DNA of 64,000 nucleotides from Pisaster brevispinus (GCA_023634235.1 JAMKCF010000008.1:2733001-2797000); one strand, 5' to 3'; positions 48,857 through 60,139 are shown, counted from the first letter of the stretch. Notes: generated by a model not told the origin, from the letters alone. Made by a program: numbers and translations.

Positions 48857-50078
48857 CTGAAGGGGACATTATTCTCCCCCACAAAGCCGATCTTGAAATA
48901 GTTTAAATTCACCCGTAAAAAAGTCAACAGATGCATGTATTACTTCTTATACACTGCTTCATTTCAGCTCAATGTCACCTCCCGAGCCATGGAATTCTTG
49001 GGTTTGTGTTTTAACGAGTAGCGTATGGTTTGCTGGACGGAACTTTTTTCTTTTTTTTCCATGTGGACGTGGAGGAATGCTTTGGGGTCCGACCCTCTTT
49101 ACTGAATCTTAATTTGGAGTTCTAACGCGCAAGTGGTGACCAGTCGGCGGGTGTAAAGACATTCTGATACTGGGCAGGGTCCTTGCTCCCAGCAGCGGAG
49201 CGATGGCTGAAGGACATCTGCTTCGAGTCAGATGGAGAACCCGGTCAAACAACCTCCCAACCACTCTAGAAGAAAAATGTACAAAAACCACCCGACCTGG
49301 CAGATTTTTGCACCATAATGATTCAAGATTCAAATGGTAGACTGAAATACGAGATTGAAATGCTTGTCAAAGGTGACCGTTAATATTGATCTCTAATGAC
49401 TGCCGACTCTGCGTTCGATTCGGAAGCTCCATGTGATAAGATGGCCGCGGTCGGGTTCCACGTACAGGCAACGAAAAAATTACGTCTGATGTGAAGAGAC
49501 AGACTATTTTGCATCCCTTAATATTGGCCTTTGTTGGTTACATTGGATTTAATGGGACACGGGCAAGACGATCAACCATGAAGAGGTGCGGTCTGTTGAG
49601 CAATGTACTACATTATGGTTTCATGTCAAGATAATCACTGTTAGAACAAACGCAACAATAATTGTAAACTGCTCAAGAACTTCCAGAGTAAAATAATGTC
49701 AAACTAGTTTGCGACAGCCTTATAATGGGTCGAACTTGACGATTCCTTCGCAATGAATAGTGAAGTGCAATTCGAATTGAAGTGAAAATATATGGGAAAA
49801 GTATGGAAAACATTAACTCCCTTTTTGTGTTTTTGAATGAGTTATTGCCCGGCTTCAAACACACCAAAAACCCTACAAGTTCGTTTCATCAGAACCCCCC
49901 ACCCATCCACCCACCCCAAATAAAATTTGCATACACCGTAGACCGTTAGGTCCTTGCTCTATGGATACATCATGTCCCCTTGCCAGAGGGCATAATGTCC
50001 ACGAGGGGGTACATTCCGAAAAGGAACAGCTGTAGTACCGTGGAGGAAAAACCGTGGGTGTATATTTCACCTGTGGGT
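48857..50078. other. Intergenic DNA upstream of the P450 gene
   Basis: No gene supported. The 49.1-49.3 kb part is open on the minus strand, but the peptide is not recognised. Confidence 0.45.
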
Positions 50079-50086
50079 TATATAAG
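50079..50086 (+). promoter_or_regulatory. TATA box of the P450 gene
   Basis: TATATAAG sits about 310 bp before the start codon. Transcription would begin near 50110. A good donor (GTAAGT at 50282) and the acceptor TTTTGGAACAG ending at 50378 suggest a 97-nt intron in the 5' UTR, with coding starting 11 bases into the second exon. Confidence 0.5.
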
Positions 50087-50389
50087 ACGCTGCGCAGTTT
50101 GCAGGTGGATCGGATCCAGAGCGAGAGGGAAGGCCTAACTGTTGCCAAATTTCGATTTCGGTACATTTTGTTTTTGTTTTTCTTGTGTGAGGAAGGGACT
50201 CACAGATGTGGAAGTTGTTGTTATAGCCTAGTAAGGGAAAGAATTTTAGAATCACTTCAAGAATAAACACAATTTATCACTGTAAGTTTATTTCCTCATC
50301 GTCAGCATCTATGTCATTGTTTTGCATGAAGTTGTTGTAAACTTGATTTCTTTTCTTTTTTGCCCTCTTTTGGAACAGCTCTTGATAAG

Positions 50390-50705
50390 ATGTTCTCGGC
50401 ACTCCAGAGCAACGTGATGGTGCAGCTTGCCAAGGCCGCAGCTGAGTCCCGCCCAATACAGATCCACCTTATCCGCATGGCCACGACGTCCTGCCCGGTC
50501 AACGCAGCGCAGGCCGGCGTCTGTCCTCTGGCCAACCACGACATCGGGACATCTGCCGATGTTCTGACGGCACCGGCGTCACGCATGGACGCAGGCTTTC
50601 GTACTACAGGGGCAAACGCGCTTTCCACGGCCAAACCATACGACGAGATGCCCGGCCCAAGAGGGTTACCTGTACTGGGGTCGCTCCTAGACTACACCAA
50701 ACTTG
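50390..50705 (+). CDS. P450 coding exon 1 (presequence and PGPRG)
   Basis: Start chosen at MFSALQSNVMV because the acceptor AG at 50377-50378 leaves only 11 bases of leader before this ATG. Residues 1-86 contain basic and hydroxylated residues like a mitochondrial targeting region. Residues 87-105 hold MPGPRGLPVLGSLLDYTKL, the conserved start of the catalytic domain. Ends in phase 1 before GTATGT. Confidence 0.9.
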
Positions 50706-53700
50706 GTATGTTATTAAAATGATAACAAATCATAATTGCGAATGAATAGCTTTGACTGTAAATTCAACTTTTGTAAGTATGAACACACCCTGAGTTCGAC
50801 TCGAGATATCACCCGAAATGTCCCAACCGATAGTGGGAAGTTTGCATTAAAATCCTTTACGAAGCACGTAAATAACCTTTTTAAAAGGCTCCCAACACCC
50901 TTTTTAAGCTACCCAGACACAAGTTCGGTGCGATTTTTAAGGTATCACAATGGTCTGGGTGTCAACCTAAAGGTTAAACTTCATTTAAATTCATGACAGG
51001 AAACTACTCTCTAGAGAAGATGCACGAAGCCATAGTAGACCGATTCAAACAGTACGGTCCCATATACAAGGAGAACATCGCCGGAGCGGAAGCGGTCCAC
51101 ATCATCGATCCGAAGGACGTGGCCGATCTGTTCCGGAACGAGGGCAAGACACCGCGCCGGATCATCATGGAACCCATGGCGCACTATCGGAAGATCCGCA
51201 AGAAGAACGCCGGCATAGCGAACCTGTAAGTGGAGTTGTCACGGTAGTTTAATGCTCTGGGCAAACACACCGAGTTTACCCTACAGACGTCAATCATATC
51301 GCCATTACATTTGCGGCTTGAATAGGCACAATAAATTGCCATAAAAACAACAACAAATGTTTCAGAGGAGCAACATGTAGCTTACTTTCTACCAGAGAAA
51401 GAAAGCCACTCACAATAAGATAACCTGGAGAAAAGAACCCCAAAGGTACATTCACAACACAATAATGGCGCCAGTATTAACGTCAAATTTCGAATATTTA
51501 CGAGGAATGTTGTTGGCCACCAATACTGGCGACAATATTTGCGAATTGGGACATAAGTCGTGAAATTTGACGTCAGTATTGGCGTCAGTGTGTATGTTGA
51601 ATGTCCTTTCAGGTACACCCCCATCCAAGCCACAATACCGGTAGATACCTATAGTAGGCATTGATTTTTAGGCGAGAGGTTACCAAAGAATACAATACGT
51701 CAGAGTAGGGTGGGGAAGTTGAGGGCACGGGAAGTTAATACAGACTTAAAGGTGATTTCAGCCCCCTCTCTAGGCCGAGAATCTGCAATCACATCACGGA
51801 CATCTTGATTCTAATGATTTGGATTACCGTTAAAGAGATGCGCCCTCTCGGACCAGGAATGGTTACAAATTGGTGTCTACTTGATTTGTTTGATTTGTTT
51901 TTTGTCTCTTGAATTCAGACAAGGAGAGCAGTGGAAGAAGTGGAGATCCTCGCTCCAACACGTCATGCTGAAGCCCAACAGTGTTGCCAACTGGATCCCA
52001 AGCATGGAGGAATGTGCCACAGACTTTATCGACCTCATGGCGGCCCACCGCGACCACAACGGGGAGGTGCCCAACTACCTCGGCCAAATCTACAAATGGG
52101 CCTTGGAGTGTGAGTTAATGAATCATTTCATATCACAAACGCATTGCGGTGCCAAATCCACTGGTGGGCAAAATCCACAAATTGGCACTGAGTGAAAGTT
52201 GGTGTTCAATTAAATATTAAAACAAATTGACAGGAAGGCAATTGTGAGCCTAGCCACAAACTACGTTGGCCAAATTTGAAAATGGCCCGTGTCCAGCAGG
52301 AACTCATGGTACCCATTGCATGTCTGAACATTACATACCTTATGTAAGTACATGTACCATCATACAAGGTAAACAAGATTATAAGAGGAATTGTAAAGTG
52401 TGTCTTTACCCAGCTTTCGTTACCCATGGAATTACTATCAGGCTTATGTACCGAGTAGCCTTGCTACTTATACTAAACACAATGTCCACTAAAAAAAAGC
52501 AATCCAGCCCCAATTCTGAACATTTGATTTGTCAACAGCCTCCTTTTCGGTCATCTTGGGAAAGAGGATAGGGTGTCTGAACCCCGCCGCGGATTCAAAC
52601 TCCGAGGCGGCGAACCTCATCTCGTCCACCATGGACTTCTTCACCGGCCTCTGCAACCTCACCTTCGGCTTCCCGCTCTACAAGTACGGTATCCGAACCA
52701 AGGCATGGTCAAACTTCGCCGCAGTGCAAGACTATATTTATAAGTACGTGAGTTGCTGTTGGCTGTCGATTTGTTCTGACTTCGTAACAAATGGTCAAGC
52801 TTTCTTTGCCATTCTAAACTAACACTTGCAGTTTGTGCCATTTGGACATAGGACACCGTGGCACATGAGTTATGTTCATATAGGGCCTACTATCAGTATT
52901 CTCCCAACAAAAGACCCCAAATCACCGTTGCTTATTTTATTGTCGTACTGCAATCAAAATAATAAAAGCAAAATGACAAAAACACAATTCTTGTTCTTGT
53001 TTTAACTCCAAAACGTGACCACAGTGTGTCATGAAGGAAGACACTGTTAATTTTTAATTCCATAAGGACGAAGATTCACTCACTCTTCAAATAATAACCC
53101 CTTTGTGTCGAGAAAAGACTCGGCCTTGCAGGCTAATCATACCAAAGGTCAAGTGCAATTCGCCAAGGTCATAGTGTTATGTTTTGACTTATTATGACGT
53201 GAACGCTTTCATTTCACAGCAAAACAGCGGAGCACGTCACCCAATATATAAACGACATGAGAGATCGTGACGTCACATCACCTGCAGCCAATCAGACGCA
53301 AGGGTGCGATCAGAAGGCCACTGTAATAAACTATCTACTAAGGAAGGACAATTTTGAATTCGAAGACATCTGTACTCTAACGAACGACTTGCTATTCGCG
53401 GCTATAGATACGGTAAGCATACAATATTTTTCTACTCGACCAACTCTAAAAAAAATCTTGTCAGGTTGTGGTATCATTGCATTTAGTTATTGAAGTTTTA
53501 TCAGGTTTTTTTATTGTATGTCTTCGTTTGTCTCGTAGACATCAAACCTGATGGCGTTCTGCCTTTATTGTCTGGCAAAGAACCCGGAAGTACAAGAACG
53601 TCTGTATGAAGAGGTCATCAGGGAACTTCCGGTAGGAACGCCCGCAACGGCAGAAGCTCTACAGAACATACCGTACCTTAAGGCGTTTGTCAAGGAGACA

Positions 53701-55913
53701 GTGAGGTGAGCATGAACATGTGACCTGCTTACGTCACAAAATGAGCCCCAAAAATGTCGCTTTTCAAATGTTGGTCATTGATATTTTTTAGTGGATTATG
53801 TAGTAAAATAGAAAATGGTAACAACATTTTGAAAGTTTTGTTAACACCTTTTCATAAAATATGCAAGACAACACCTTTTCATATTTGCAAGATAACACGT
53901 ACGATTTACCTTTGTAAGGGGAACTAAGGAAACATCAACTATCAAATTCTCGTTAAATAAACACTCGCTAACCAAACTCTTATACACTATTTCTGTTCAC
54001 TTCAGCAAACACAAGTCTGGTAACCCCCATTGGCAAGTTGATATTGCTACATTGTTTTAAAAAGCAAAATGCTTTGGTTAAAGGCACGGGCTCCCTCATT
54101 GTTTATTGTGTCACTACCAAGTAAAAACTCCACCAACTTTTTTTCCATGTACAGGGTCTTTCCACCCGTTGACGGTACCAGTAGAATATCAAATGTTGAC
54201 ATCTCGATTCGAGGTTACAGAATACCAGCGAATGTAAGTGTTACAGTTTTTCTCACACATACACACGGGTTTTGGGGGTCCTGCTATTGTTCTATTATTC
54301 CCTTTTCTGAAAAAATGTTCTATGTGGGGTCCAGGTTCAACAAAGAAAAACTATGTGAGGTTTATTTTTCAATTATGTAAAAGAACCAACAAGGGCTTGT
54401 GGTTAGTCACGCCCTCTCCACACACTAAAGTTTCCAGTAAAAGTTATGTCAGACAATTAAATTACCTCATTTTTGCGAAACAGTTGAAAAAGATCAGCAT
54501 GACAACAACCTGTCCTGGTTTTTCAAAACCACACGTCAGCCTGAAAGATAAAAATTAAAAATTAATTATTGTTACCTTATTTTAGTGTACGATGGACATT
54601 TAATAGAGTTGAACTAGTCATAAAGATAGTTAGTGCCCTACCCTCGTACCAAACGACGATTGTCAACAGAGGGCGGTATTAATCATTTGCGGGAAGACCA
54701 CTCTGCTTTTAGAGTCCAACATGGAGTGTTTCTAAATATTAGCCAAGACAGGGTTTCTTCTTCAAACATCTGTATAAAAATGTTACAACGAAATGCCAAG
54801 TCCTAATTTCGGCTGATATGACCCGAGAAACTAGATCTAAATGTTAAAGTGCTATTTGATATATAATATATATATATTCAAGAAAGTTATAAGCTTTCAT
54901 ATTGCACCAGTAATAAGAGGTAGTTAATCAAAAACTAAAAATGAATGATTGTCGGGAACCCAACATTATCTCACGTCTATCAGCCATGTCAGACAATTTT
55001 GCACGTTTGTTTGTTGTGCATTGTCCGTGGCATATGCTAAGATTTCTGTACTTTTTGTGGTTTGAAACAACATCATCTGTCAAATTTCGTTCAGAGAAAA
55101 ATAATATATAAAATGAAATTCGGCGAAAATCGGGCCACGCAAATAAAAACAACTTGTTGTTATCTTTAAGCATCTTCTTCAGCTTCATGTTCGATTTTGC
55201 TTTTGCAGACGTTAGTCCGGGTACACTGTCTGTCCGGCAGGATGCCCCAGTATTTTAAGGATCCGGAGCAATTTAAGCCGGAACGCTGGATTCGGGGACA
55301 CGAAGACTGCGAGAACATTGATCCGTTCCTGGTGCTACCGTTCGGAACCGGGTCGAGGATGTGTGTGGGAAGGAGGCTGGCCGAGCAAGAAATCTACCTG
55401 TTACTGGCGAGGGTAAGCTCAGCATTTAAAAATCAGCGCATTGGCGTACAGCCTGCGCGTCAGTCGCATCCTGTGCAAGGACCAACCGTCTCATATCACC
55501 AAGGCCAAGACTGCTTTTAGAACCACCGTGGTGGTGGTTCTGGGGCACTCGTGAAGGAGCTTGCGTAACTGCAGCCCAACCAGCAAGCTACGTACGATAT
55601 GTTTTGAACACCCCCCCCCCCCACCGCCCCAATGTTCTTCAAGATTCAAGGATCATTTGATCTGGACGCATCATCACATAAATCACTGCTGTATTAGTCT
55701 TTCAAATTTTGATCGATTGAGATTCCTTGGGAAGGGGTTCAAAAGAACATGTACATGTACATCCACTTTGAATGAATGTATTTGATCATTTGCTATTTCC
55801 AGCTCGTCCAAAGATTCCGAGTCGAGTGGCATCACGAGGACCTGGACTACCTGTTCCGCCTCACCAACGTCCCGAGTCGACCGTTGGAACTCAGCTTTGT
55901 CGACCGCGCATGA
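50390..55913 (+). CDS. Mitochondrial-clan cytochrome P450 (9 coding exons)
   Basis: Haem-thiolate monooxygenase, probably in the mitochondrial inner membrane and fed electrons by adrenodoxin; the substrate is likely a sterol or other lipophilic compound (family knowledge). Coding exons: 50390-50705, 51000-51225, 51919-52109, 52539-52743, 53220-53412, 53539-53705, 54155-54233, 55209-55412, 55803-55913. All junctions are GT-AG and all phases agree, giving 563 residues. Visible motifs: PGPRG at 88-92, C-helix WKKWR 186-190, I-helix AAIDTT 373-378, K-helix ETVR 430-433, PERW 483-486, haem loop FGTGSRMC with Cys511 followed by VGRRLAE. GRRLAE and the C-terminal FRVEWHHEDLDY are typical of the mitochondrial clan (CYP10/11/24/27/44 and relatives). 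At 563 residues it is longer than the usual 500-530, the excess being an 87-residue presequence region. I-helix residue 374 is Ala where Gly is usual. The subfamily is not resolved. Confidence 0.95.
51000..51225 (+). CDS. P450 coding exon 2
   Basis: Encodes GNYSLEKMHEAIVDRFKQYG then PIYKENIAG and VHIIDPKDVADLFRNEGKTP: helix A, the beta-1 region and helix B. Acceptor TCATGACAG, donor GTAAGT, ends in phase 2. Confidence 0.93.
51450..51612. mobile_element. Fold-back element in P450 intron 2
   Basis: Left arm GGTACATTCACAACAC, GCGCCAGTATTAACGTCAAA; right arm TTTGACGTCAGTATTGGCGTC-like text and GTTGAATGTCC in inverse order. The arms are about 55 nt around a loop with a second, inner inverted motif (CAATACTGGCGACAATATTTG). 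Short non-autonomous element. Confidence 0.7.
51919..52109 (+). CDS. P450 coding exon 3 (C helix)
   Basis: Encodes QGEQWKKWRSSLQHVMLKP then NSVANWIPSMEE and YLGQIYKWALE. Trp186 and Arg190 form the WxxxR haem-propionate motif. Acceptor GAATTCAG, donor GTGAGT, ends in phase 1. Confidence 0.93.
52539..52743 (+). CDS. P450 coding exon 4
   Basis: Encodes SSFSVILGKRIGCLNP then helices F-G including MDFFTGLCNLTFGFPLYKYG. Donor is GTACGT after TATAA, chosen because the nearby GTGAGT would put a stop in the next exon. Ends in phase 2. Confidence 0.92.
53220..53412 (+). CDS. P450 coding exon 5 (start of I helix)
   Basis: Encodes KTAEHVTQYINDMRDRD, a polar loop, INYLLRKDNFEFEDICTL and TNDLLFAAIDT. Acceptor ATTTCACAG, donor GTAAGC, phase 0. 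The oxygen-activating I-helix motif is split exactly between its two threonines by the intron. Confidence 0.93.
53539..53705 (+). CDS. P450 coding exon 6 (I to K helix)
   Basis: Encodes TSNLMAFCLYCLAKNPEVQ then ERLYEEVIRELP and IPYLKAFVKETVR. The ExxR pair is Glu430 and Arg433, the arginine codon being split by the next intron. The preceding intron is only 126 nt. Confidence 0.93.
53852..53907. repeat. Short direct duplication in P450 intron 6
   Basis: ACACCTTTTCATAAAATATG CAAGAC is followed by ACACCTTTTCATATTTGCAA GAT. A local two-copy repeat of about 26 bp. Confidence 0.75.
54155..54233 (+). CDS. P450 coding exon 7
   Basis: Encodes VFPPVDGTSRISNVDISIRG then YRIPAN, the post-K-helix strand region. 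Acceptor CCATGTACAG, donor GTAAGT, phase 0. Confidence 0.9.
54775..55116 (+). repeat. Dispersed repeat (about 340 bp), copy 2, in P450 intron 7
   Basis: Matches 24784-25131 in motif order: GCCAAGTCC, GGCTGATATGACCCGA, TTCAAGAAAGTTATAAGCTT, GGAACCCAACATTATCTCA, GTTTGAAACAACATCATCTG, TTCGTTCAGAGAAAAAT. Inserted in the same orientation as the gene. Confidence 0.7.
55209..55412 (+). CDS. P450 coding exon 8 (PERW and haem-binding loop)
   Basis: Encodes YFKDPEQFKPERW and FLVLPFGTGSRMCVGRRLAE. Cys511 is the axial haem ligand. Acceptor TTTTGCTTTTGCAG, donor GTAAGC. The frame stays open past the donor to a stop at 55520, so intron retention would give a P450 lacking the last strand region. Confidence 0.95.
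55803..55913 (+). CDS. P450 terminal coding exon 9
   Basis: Encodes LVQRFRVEWHHEDLDYLFRL then TNVPSRPLELSFVDRA and stop. It is the expected C-terminal extension after the haem loop. Acceptor TGCTATTTCCAG. Confidence 0.93.
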   Translation, partial: LVQRFRVEWHHEDLDYLFRLTNVPSRPLELSFVDRA

Positions 55914-56084
55914 GTAGTGAACTTTTGACATCGATGAGACATGCGCAAACACCTATGAATCGCTCGCATATACTTGGGGGCGAGAGCATGACATCTATTC
56001 AGGGATCACAACATTGCCAAACTGGAGTTTATTGCCCGATAAAGGGACGGTACATCAATGGTAACAACAACCCCCCACCCCCTC

Positions 56085-56090
56085 AATAAA
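56085..56090 (+). terminator. Polyadenylation signal of the P450 gene
   Basis: AATAAA lies 172 bases after the P450 stop codon, giving a short 3' UTR of roughly 190-200 nt. Confidence 0.7.
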
Positions 56091-56425
56091 AGACAACCTA
56101 AATTATTCATTAATCACGCTATAAATTAGTTTAAATCAAAGGGAAAGTACATTAGTTTTTTGTTTTTGTTTTTGTTTTGTTTTTTTTTGTTTTTTTTTTG
56201 GGGGGGGTGAATACTACAGTCATTCCTGCCCTCAAGTCTTCAATTCACACCATAATATAACCAACCAAAGATTCATCCCCCCATGAGCTGCTCGCGTTTT
56301 AGTGAAAACAGCAAATAAACAAAAAAGCAGGCTTATTTCAATGGCTGCAACAGACGCCTTCAAAATACTATTTCACAACTTTGGACACTATTTCAGACGG
56401 AAGCGTTTCTCCGGATTGCCTGCAT
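56091..56425. other. Intergenic DNA with T/G homopolymer runs
   Basis: T-rich and G-rich runs lie at about 56157-56208. Nothing else recognised. Confidence 0.6.
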
Positions 56426-56566
56426 TGGGCTCGATTTCACAAAGCACAAAAGTTTCATCTTAAGATGCGGTGTCAGTATCCCCATTGTATTGTGACGTCA
56501 CACTTAGCAATTAAGATTGATCCGCGTTTAAGAGATCAATCTTAGCTCTTTGTGAAATCGCGCCCC
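56426..56566. mobile_element. MITE with GGGCTCGATTTCACAAAG ends
   Basis: Left end GGGCTCGATTTCACAAAGC; right end CTTTGTGAAATCGCGCCCC in inverted orientation. Inside, TTAAGATTGATCC and AGATCAATCTTAGCTC add to the palindrome. About 140 bp, no coding capacity. Confidence 0.85.
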
Positions 56567-56808
56567 TGGCATGGTGTAGTAATAAATTGTTAAACAAATT
56601 ATTTGAGATTACTGATTGAAACTAGCTAATGAGATAGTTATACCAATCAAGTATTTTGTCTTCATATACATGACCCCACTCTTGGAGGGGGGAAGGGGAT
56701 GTCGTTTAACTTTGATTTACAATAGCGGATAAGAGGGTTTAGAAAGCAAAGACCTTTTGGTACCTAACTCACTGATGGTTTAAGTTTTGTTGATATCATT
56801 CTATATGA

Positions 56809-56940
56809 CTCTTTTCGAAACTACGTCTTGGGCTTGGGCTTCAGTTCAGGCTCCGTCCGCCTTTGTGAATCACAATTTCGAAAGCTGATGCAGCCTAACA
56901 CCTGAGCCGAAGCCCGATACCGCTGTTTCGAAAAGGACCC
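56809..56940. mobile_element. TTTCGAAA fold-back element, copy 6
   Basis: Left end CTCTTTTCGAAACTACGTC then TTGGGCTTGGGC; right end GAGCCGAAGCCCGATACC, TGTTTCGAAAAGGACCC. Same architecture as the copies at 13.1 and 18.6 kb. Confidence 0.8.
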
Positions 56941-58675
56941 AGGAATCGGAAGACGGGGGAGAATCGGAGCTTCCAAACACCAATGATGTACCCTTCTTTT
57001 ATCTTAGTCAGTTAAATTGTTTATTATTTATTTACTCTATATTATAGGATTTCGATAGAACGAAACATATTCTTTATTCAAAGTCTGTACAAATTGACGC
57101 TCTGTGTGCCAAAACCACGCCAAAACTCAAAACCAGTTTTATTTGCGCATCAAAGAGACAAGAAAAAGAGTTTTTAAGTAACATCCGGGCCTATTGACCC
57201 AATTCGCCTGACGTCATCGTCACATAAATATGGATTGCGCCACTTTGGGTGTCAATGTCCCTGTGTCTTATACAGGGTAGTGTGCATTTTAGGCGTGGTG
57301 GCGTTCACTCGCCTCGCCAATACAACAAATTCCACGTGCAATTTGAATCCCAAAATGATGAGCATGGGTAGACAGCCGCGTGTGACGGTGGTGTATGGGG
57401 GGGGGGGGGTCGTTAAGTTAAATATTTCAAACTATTTCAAAAATTGAATCTTTTAAGACACCACACCACATTGATATCATGGCTGACGTTTCTTTGTCTT
57501 CTCGCTGCTAATGTCTTCTCACCACATTTCCAAAGAGTGGCTGGTTTTGGCCTGGACGGACGCGTCACAAATAATTATATTCATCGACAAGACTCTTTTT
57601 GTTTTGAAACTACAACAAAATCAAAAAGATCCATTATGGTAGAGTTGCATATTGTATTCTTGTACAAAACGTATAGCATTGTATGCTGGTGTGGCAGGAG
57701 ATTCTGTCCCCCATACGGCGAATTGTGTAGGGATGGCGTCTGACAGCGCCCTCTTTTTAACATAACTTCCTTCAGCCCATGTTAATTAATTAAGCGTATG
57801 GGGGACACAAACCCCGGGGGACAGACTCCCCTATGACACAGGACGAAGCATACCAGATAATTTTTATTACTGTGTAAATACTATTATTATTTTAATTATA
57901 ATATTACAGCCGACTCATTATTTTGTAAGTATTGTGTATTATACTATTTACCCTTTTTAAGAACCCAGTGTGCATGATAAGTGTTAAACAATTATTTGTA
58001 CAAAAATAATGTCACCTCATCGGATGGAATCCCGACACACCCTACAACTCTACAAAATGTTACTGGTCCGGAAATACTTTATAAAAGACCAGAATCAAAC
58101 TGAGAAAAATCTGTTCACACAGTTTAACATAAATTGGTTTTTTTAATCTCATTTGTCTAAAATGTGTAGGACGTCAATACTGAACCAAAATGAAAGATAT
58201 TTATCAGACTCTGAACATTATAATGTGCTATTATTTTTGAGGATATTACACACTGAGTTATTATTGTTCAATTGAAAACACAAGACTTGTCAGGTTATGA
58301 GTTTACTGGCCCAGTGCTGAAATTACTGGCCGCGGGCCTGCAGTCCAGTGTACATTTCGAGCCCTGAATGGTGACTTTGGAGGTCGTCAACGACTGTATT
58401 CTGTCGACTCGGAGTCCTTTCAGTGTTTCAGTCCCCCCAAAAAAAATTCTTTTGAGGACTTGTACATGACGTATGGACTTTATAATTAGTTAGCTTTCAA
58501 TTTGCACTGCCCCGACATAAATTCCCGGTTCTACAATTCACGTACTCTCCCTGTGTGATGGTACACATGTCTTGGGAAGTTAGTCCATTCACCGCATCGG
58601 TAAACATTGCCCCCCAAAAAGGTAATGGGAAGAAAATCTCTGTAGATTGGGCCGCTAGGTCGTCAAACATTGCAG
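56941..58675. other. Intergenic DNA with one inverted repeat
   Basis: No gene supported. G run near 57400. The stretch 57702-57810 carries inverted CTGTCCCCCATACG and CGTATGGGGGACACA, listed separately. Confidence 0.45.
57702..57810. repeat. Inverted repeat CTGTCCCCCATACG
   Basis: TTCTGTCCCCCATACGGCG and GCGTATGGGGGACACAA are inverted copies separated by about 75 bp. Possibly the ends of a short non-autonomous element. Confidence 0.6.
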
Positions 58676-59078
58676 GGAAGGTATACGTTTGGTAACCACT
58701 CGTAAAATTAATGGCAATAAAAACTTACTTGGTTAGAACTTTAGAAGTACAGCAGATTTTAATTGTATAAAGCATATTGACAATCATTTCACTTTGGAGT
58801 AATGTGGTTATGACAAAAGATATCATGTTTTATCCCCGAAATTTGATTCTGAGAAACGTTACTGTCAGATACGTTTCTCAGATTGTGTATTCAAATTGCG
58901 GATTATTCTTCCTGCGTGGACATAACCGCTCCGGATTTTCGTCGATATCTTAAAAACGCTACCACATTTTGAAATACAATTTTCACAGGATAGTTTTGTT
59001 GTATATATATATACATTTATATAAGACTAAAACAATCGAACGGTCCCCCAAACCAACAGTATACGTTCCCTTTAAACT
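58676..59078 (+). repeat. GTATACTTTTGG-type dispersed element, full length
   Basis: Starts GGAAGGTATACGTTTGGTAA and ends CCAACAGTATACGTTCC then CTTTAAA, i.e. inverted ends around about 400 bp. Internal CTTACTTGGTTAGAACTT and the palindrome GAGAAACGTTACTGTC, AGATACGTTTCTCAGATT mark it as a diverged member of the same family as 61916-62258 and 62467-62798. Confidence 0.7.
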
Positions 59079-60139
59079 AAAATAATTTAAAAGACCTTGT
59101 CATGATTTGTGTGCTGTTGAGGTTTTTTTTAAAGGGTGGCCAACCTAAAGTATGTACGCAGCCTGATTTTATAGAGCAGTCTGTTTATAACTTGTATGTA
59201 TTATATTTTAATTAAACTATCTAACACATCTCAAATAATAGAAACTGTCAGTTTAATTCAATTCACCGTAACACCCCCCCCCCCCCACTCACAATATTCA
59301 TTTTGACTAAAAAAATAAACCGGGCTGTTCACGTGACAAACGAGTGTAATTCACTAGCACAAGAGGGCGCTCTAGCCTGTTAATTTGTTTTCCTAAGGGT
59401 GCGCCACACTAAATAAACTCCCATAGCAACCAATCAAACATTTTGTGGACGACTAAACTTCAGATTTCTTTTCAATTTTTGGCAGGTCAGCCGTCTGGAA
59501 TTTTTGCTAGTTACCCCGAAAAAAAACCCCAAAGATGTGCTTTTTCCCAAACCAATTTTCTATCGGTTTTTGTGAAGCCCTTATCCACTTCCCAAGGACC
59601 AACTTTAAAGCCTAAATTTATCCAGTCTCCGCAAAAGTTGAAGCACAGAACCCCCAGTTTGTGGTAACTTGTCATAATTACACAATCTATCAGTAGCCTG
59701 ACACCCAAAAACGTTATTATTCAAAAGATTTTGAGGGGCCTACAAATTACGATAATCAGTTTGGCGCATGAATTTTGGCCTATTTAGTGTGGTGCACCCC
59801 TAATATGATGCTTTCGTGACGGCCTGTCGGGCGGACAGAACAGAAACGCCCTCTTACGGCCCAACCAAACTTTTACGGCTGTTGCGTACCATCATGATGA
59901 TAATAGTAAACGAAATTGATTGCTTCTGTGGTTACCAGCGCTTCCTACCTGGACCAATAGGAGTTGCTGCTGGCTAGACCAACAGCATTGTCAGTGTGTC
60001 GGTGTTGTTAAATGTGCACAACCTTCCACTCCACTTGTTGAACCACAAAGCACAACAGGACTTGTGCACTCGAACGACGAAACTCCAGGAGCGGATTGTC
60101 TTATTAAACTACATAAAAGAGAGTGGACAAGGTCGAGGG
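59079..60139. other. Upstream region of the dipeptidase exon
   Basis: C run near 59274-59286. The frame of the dipeptidase exon stays open upstream to an ATG at 59996, but the peptide there is not typical of the family. No TATA box was recognised. Confidence 0.4.
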
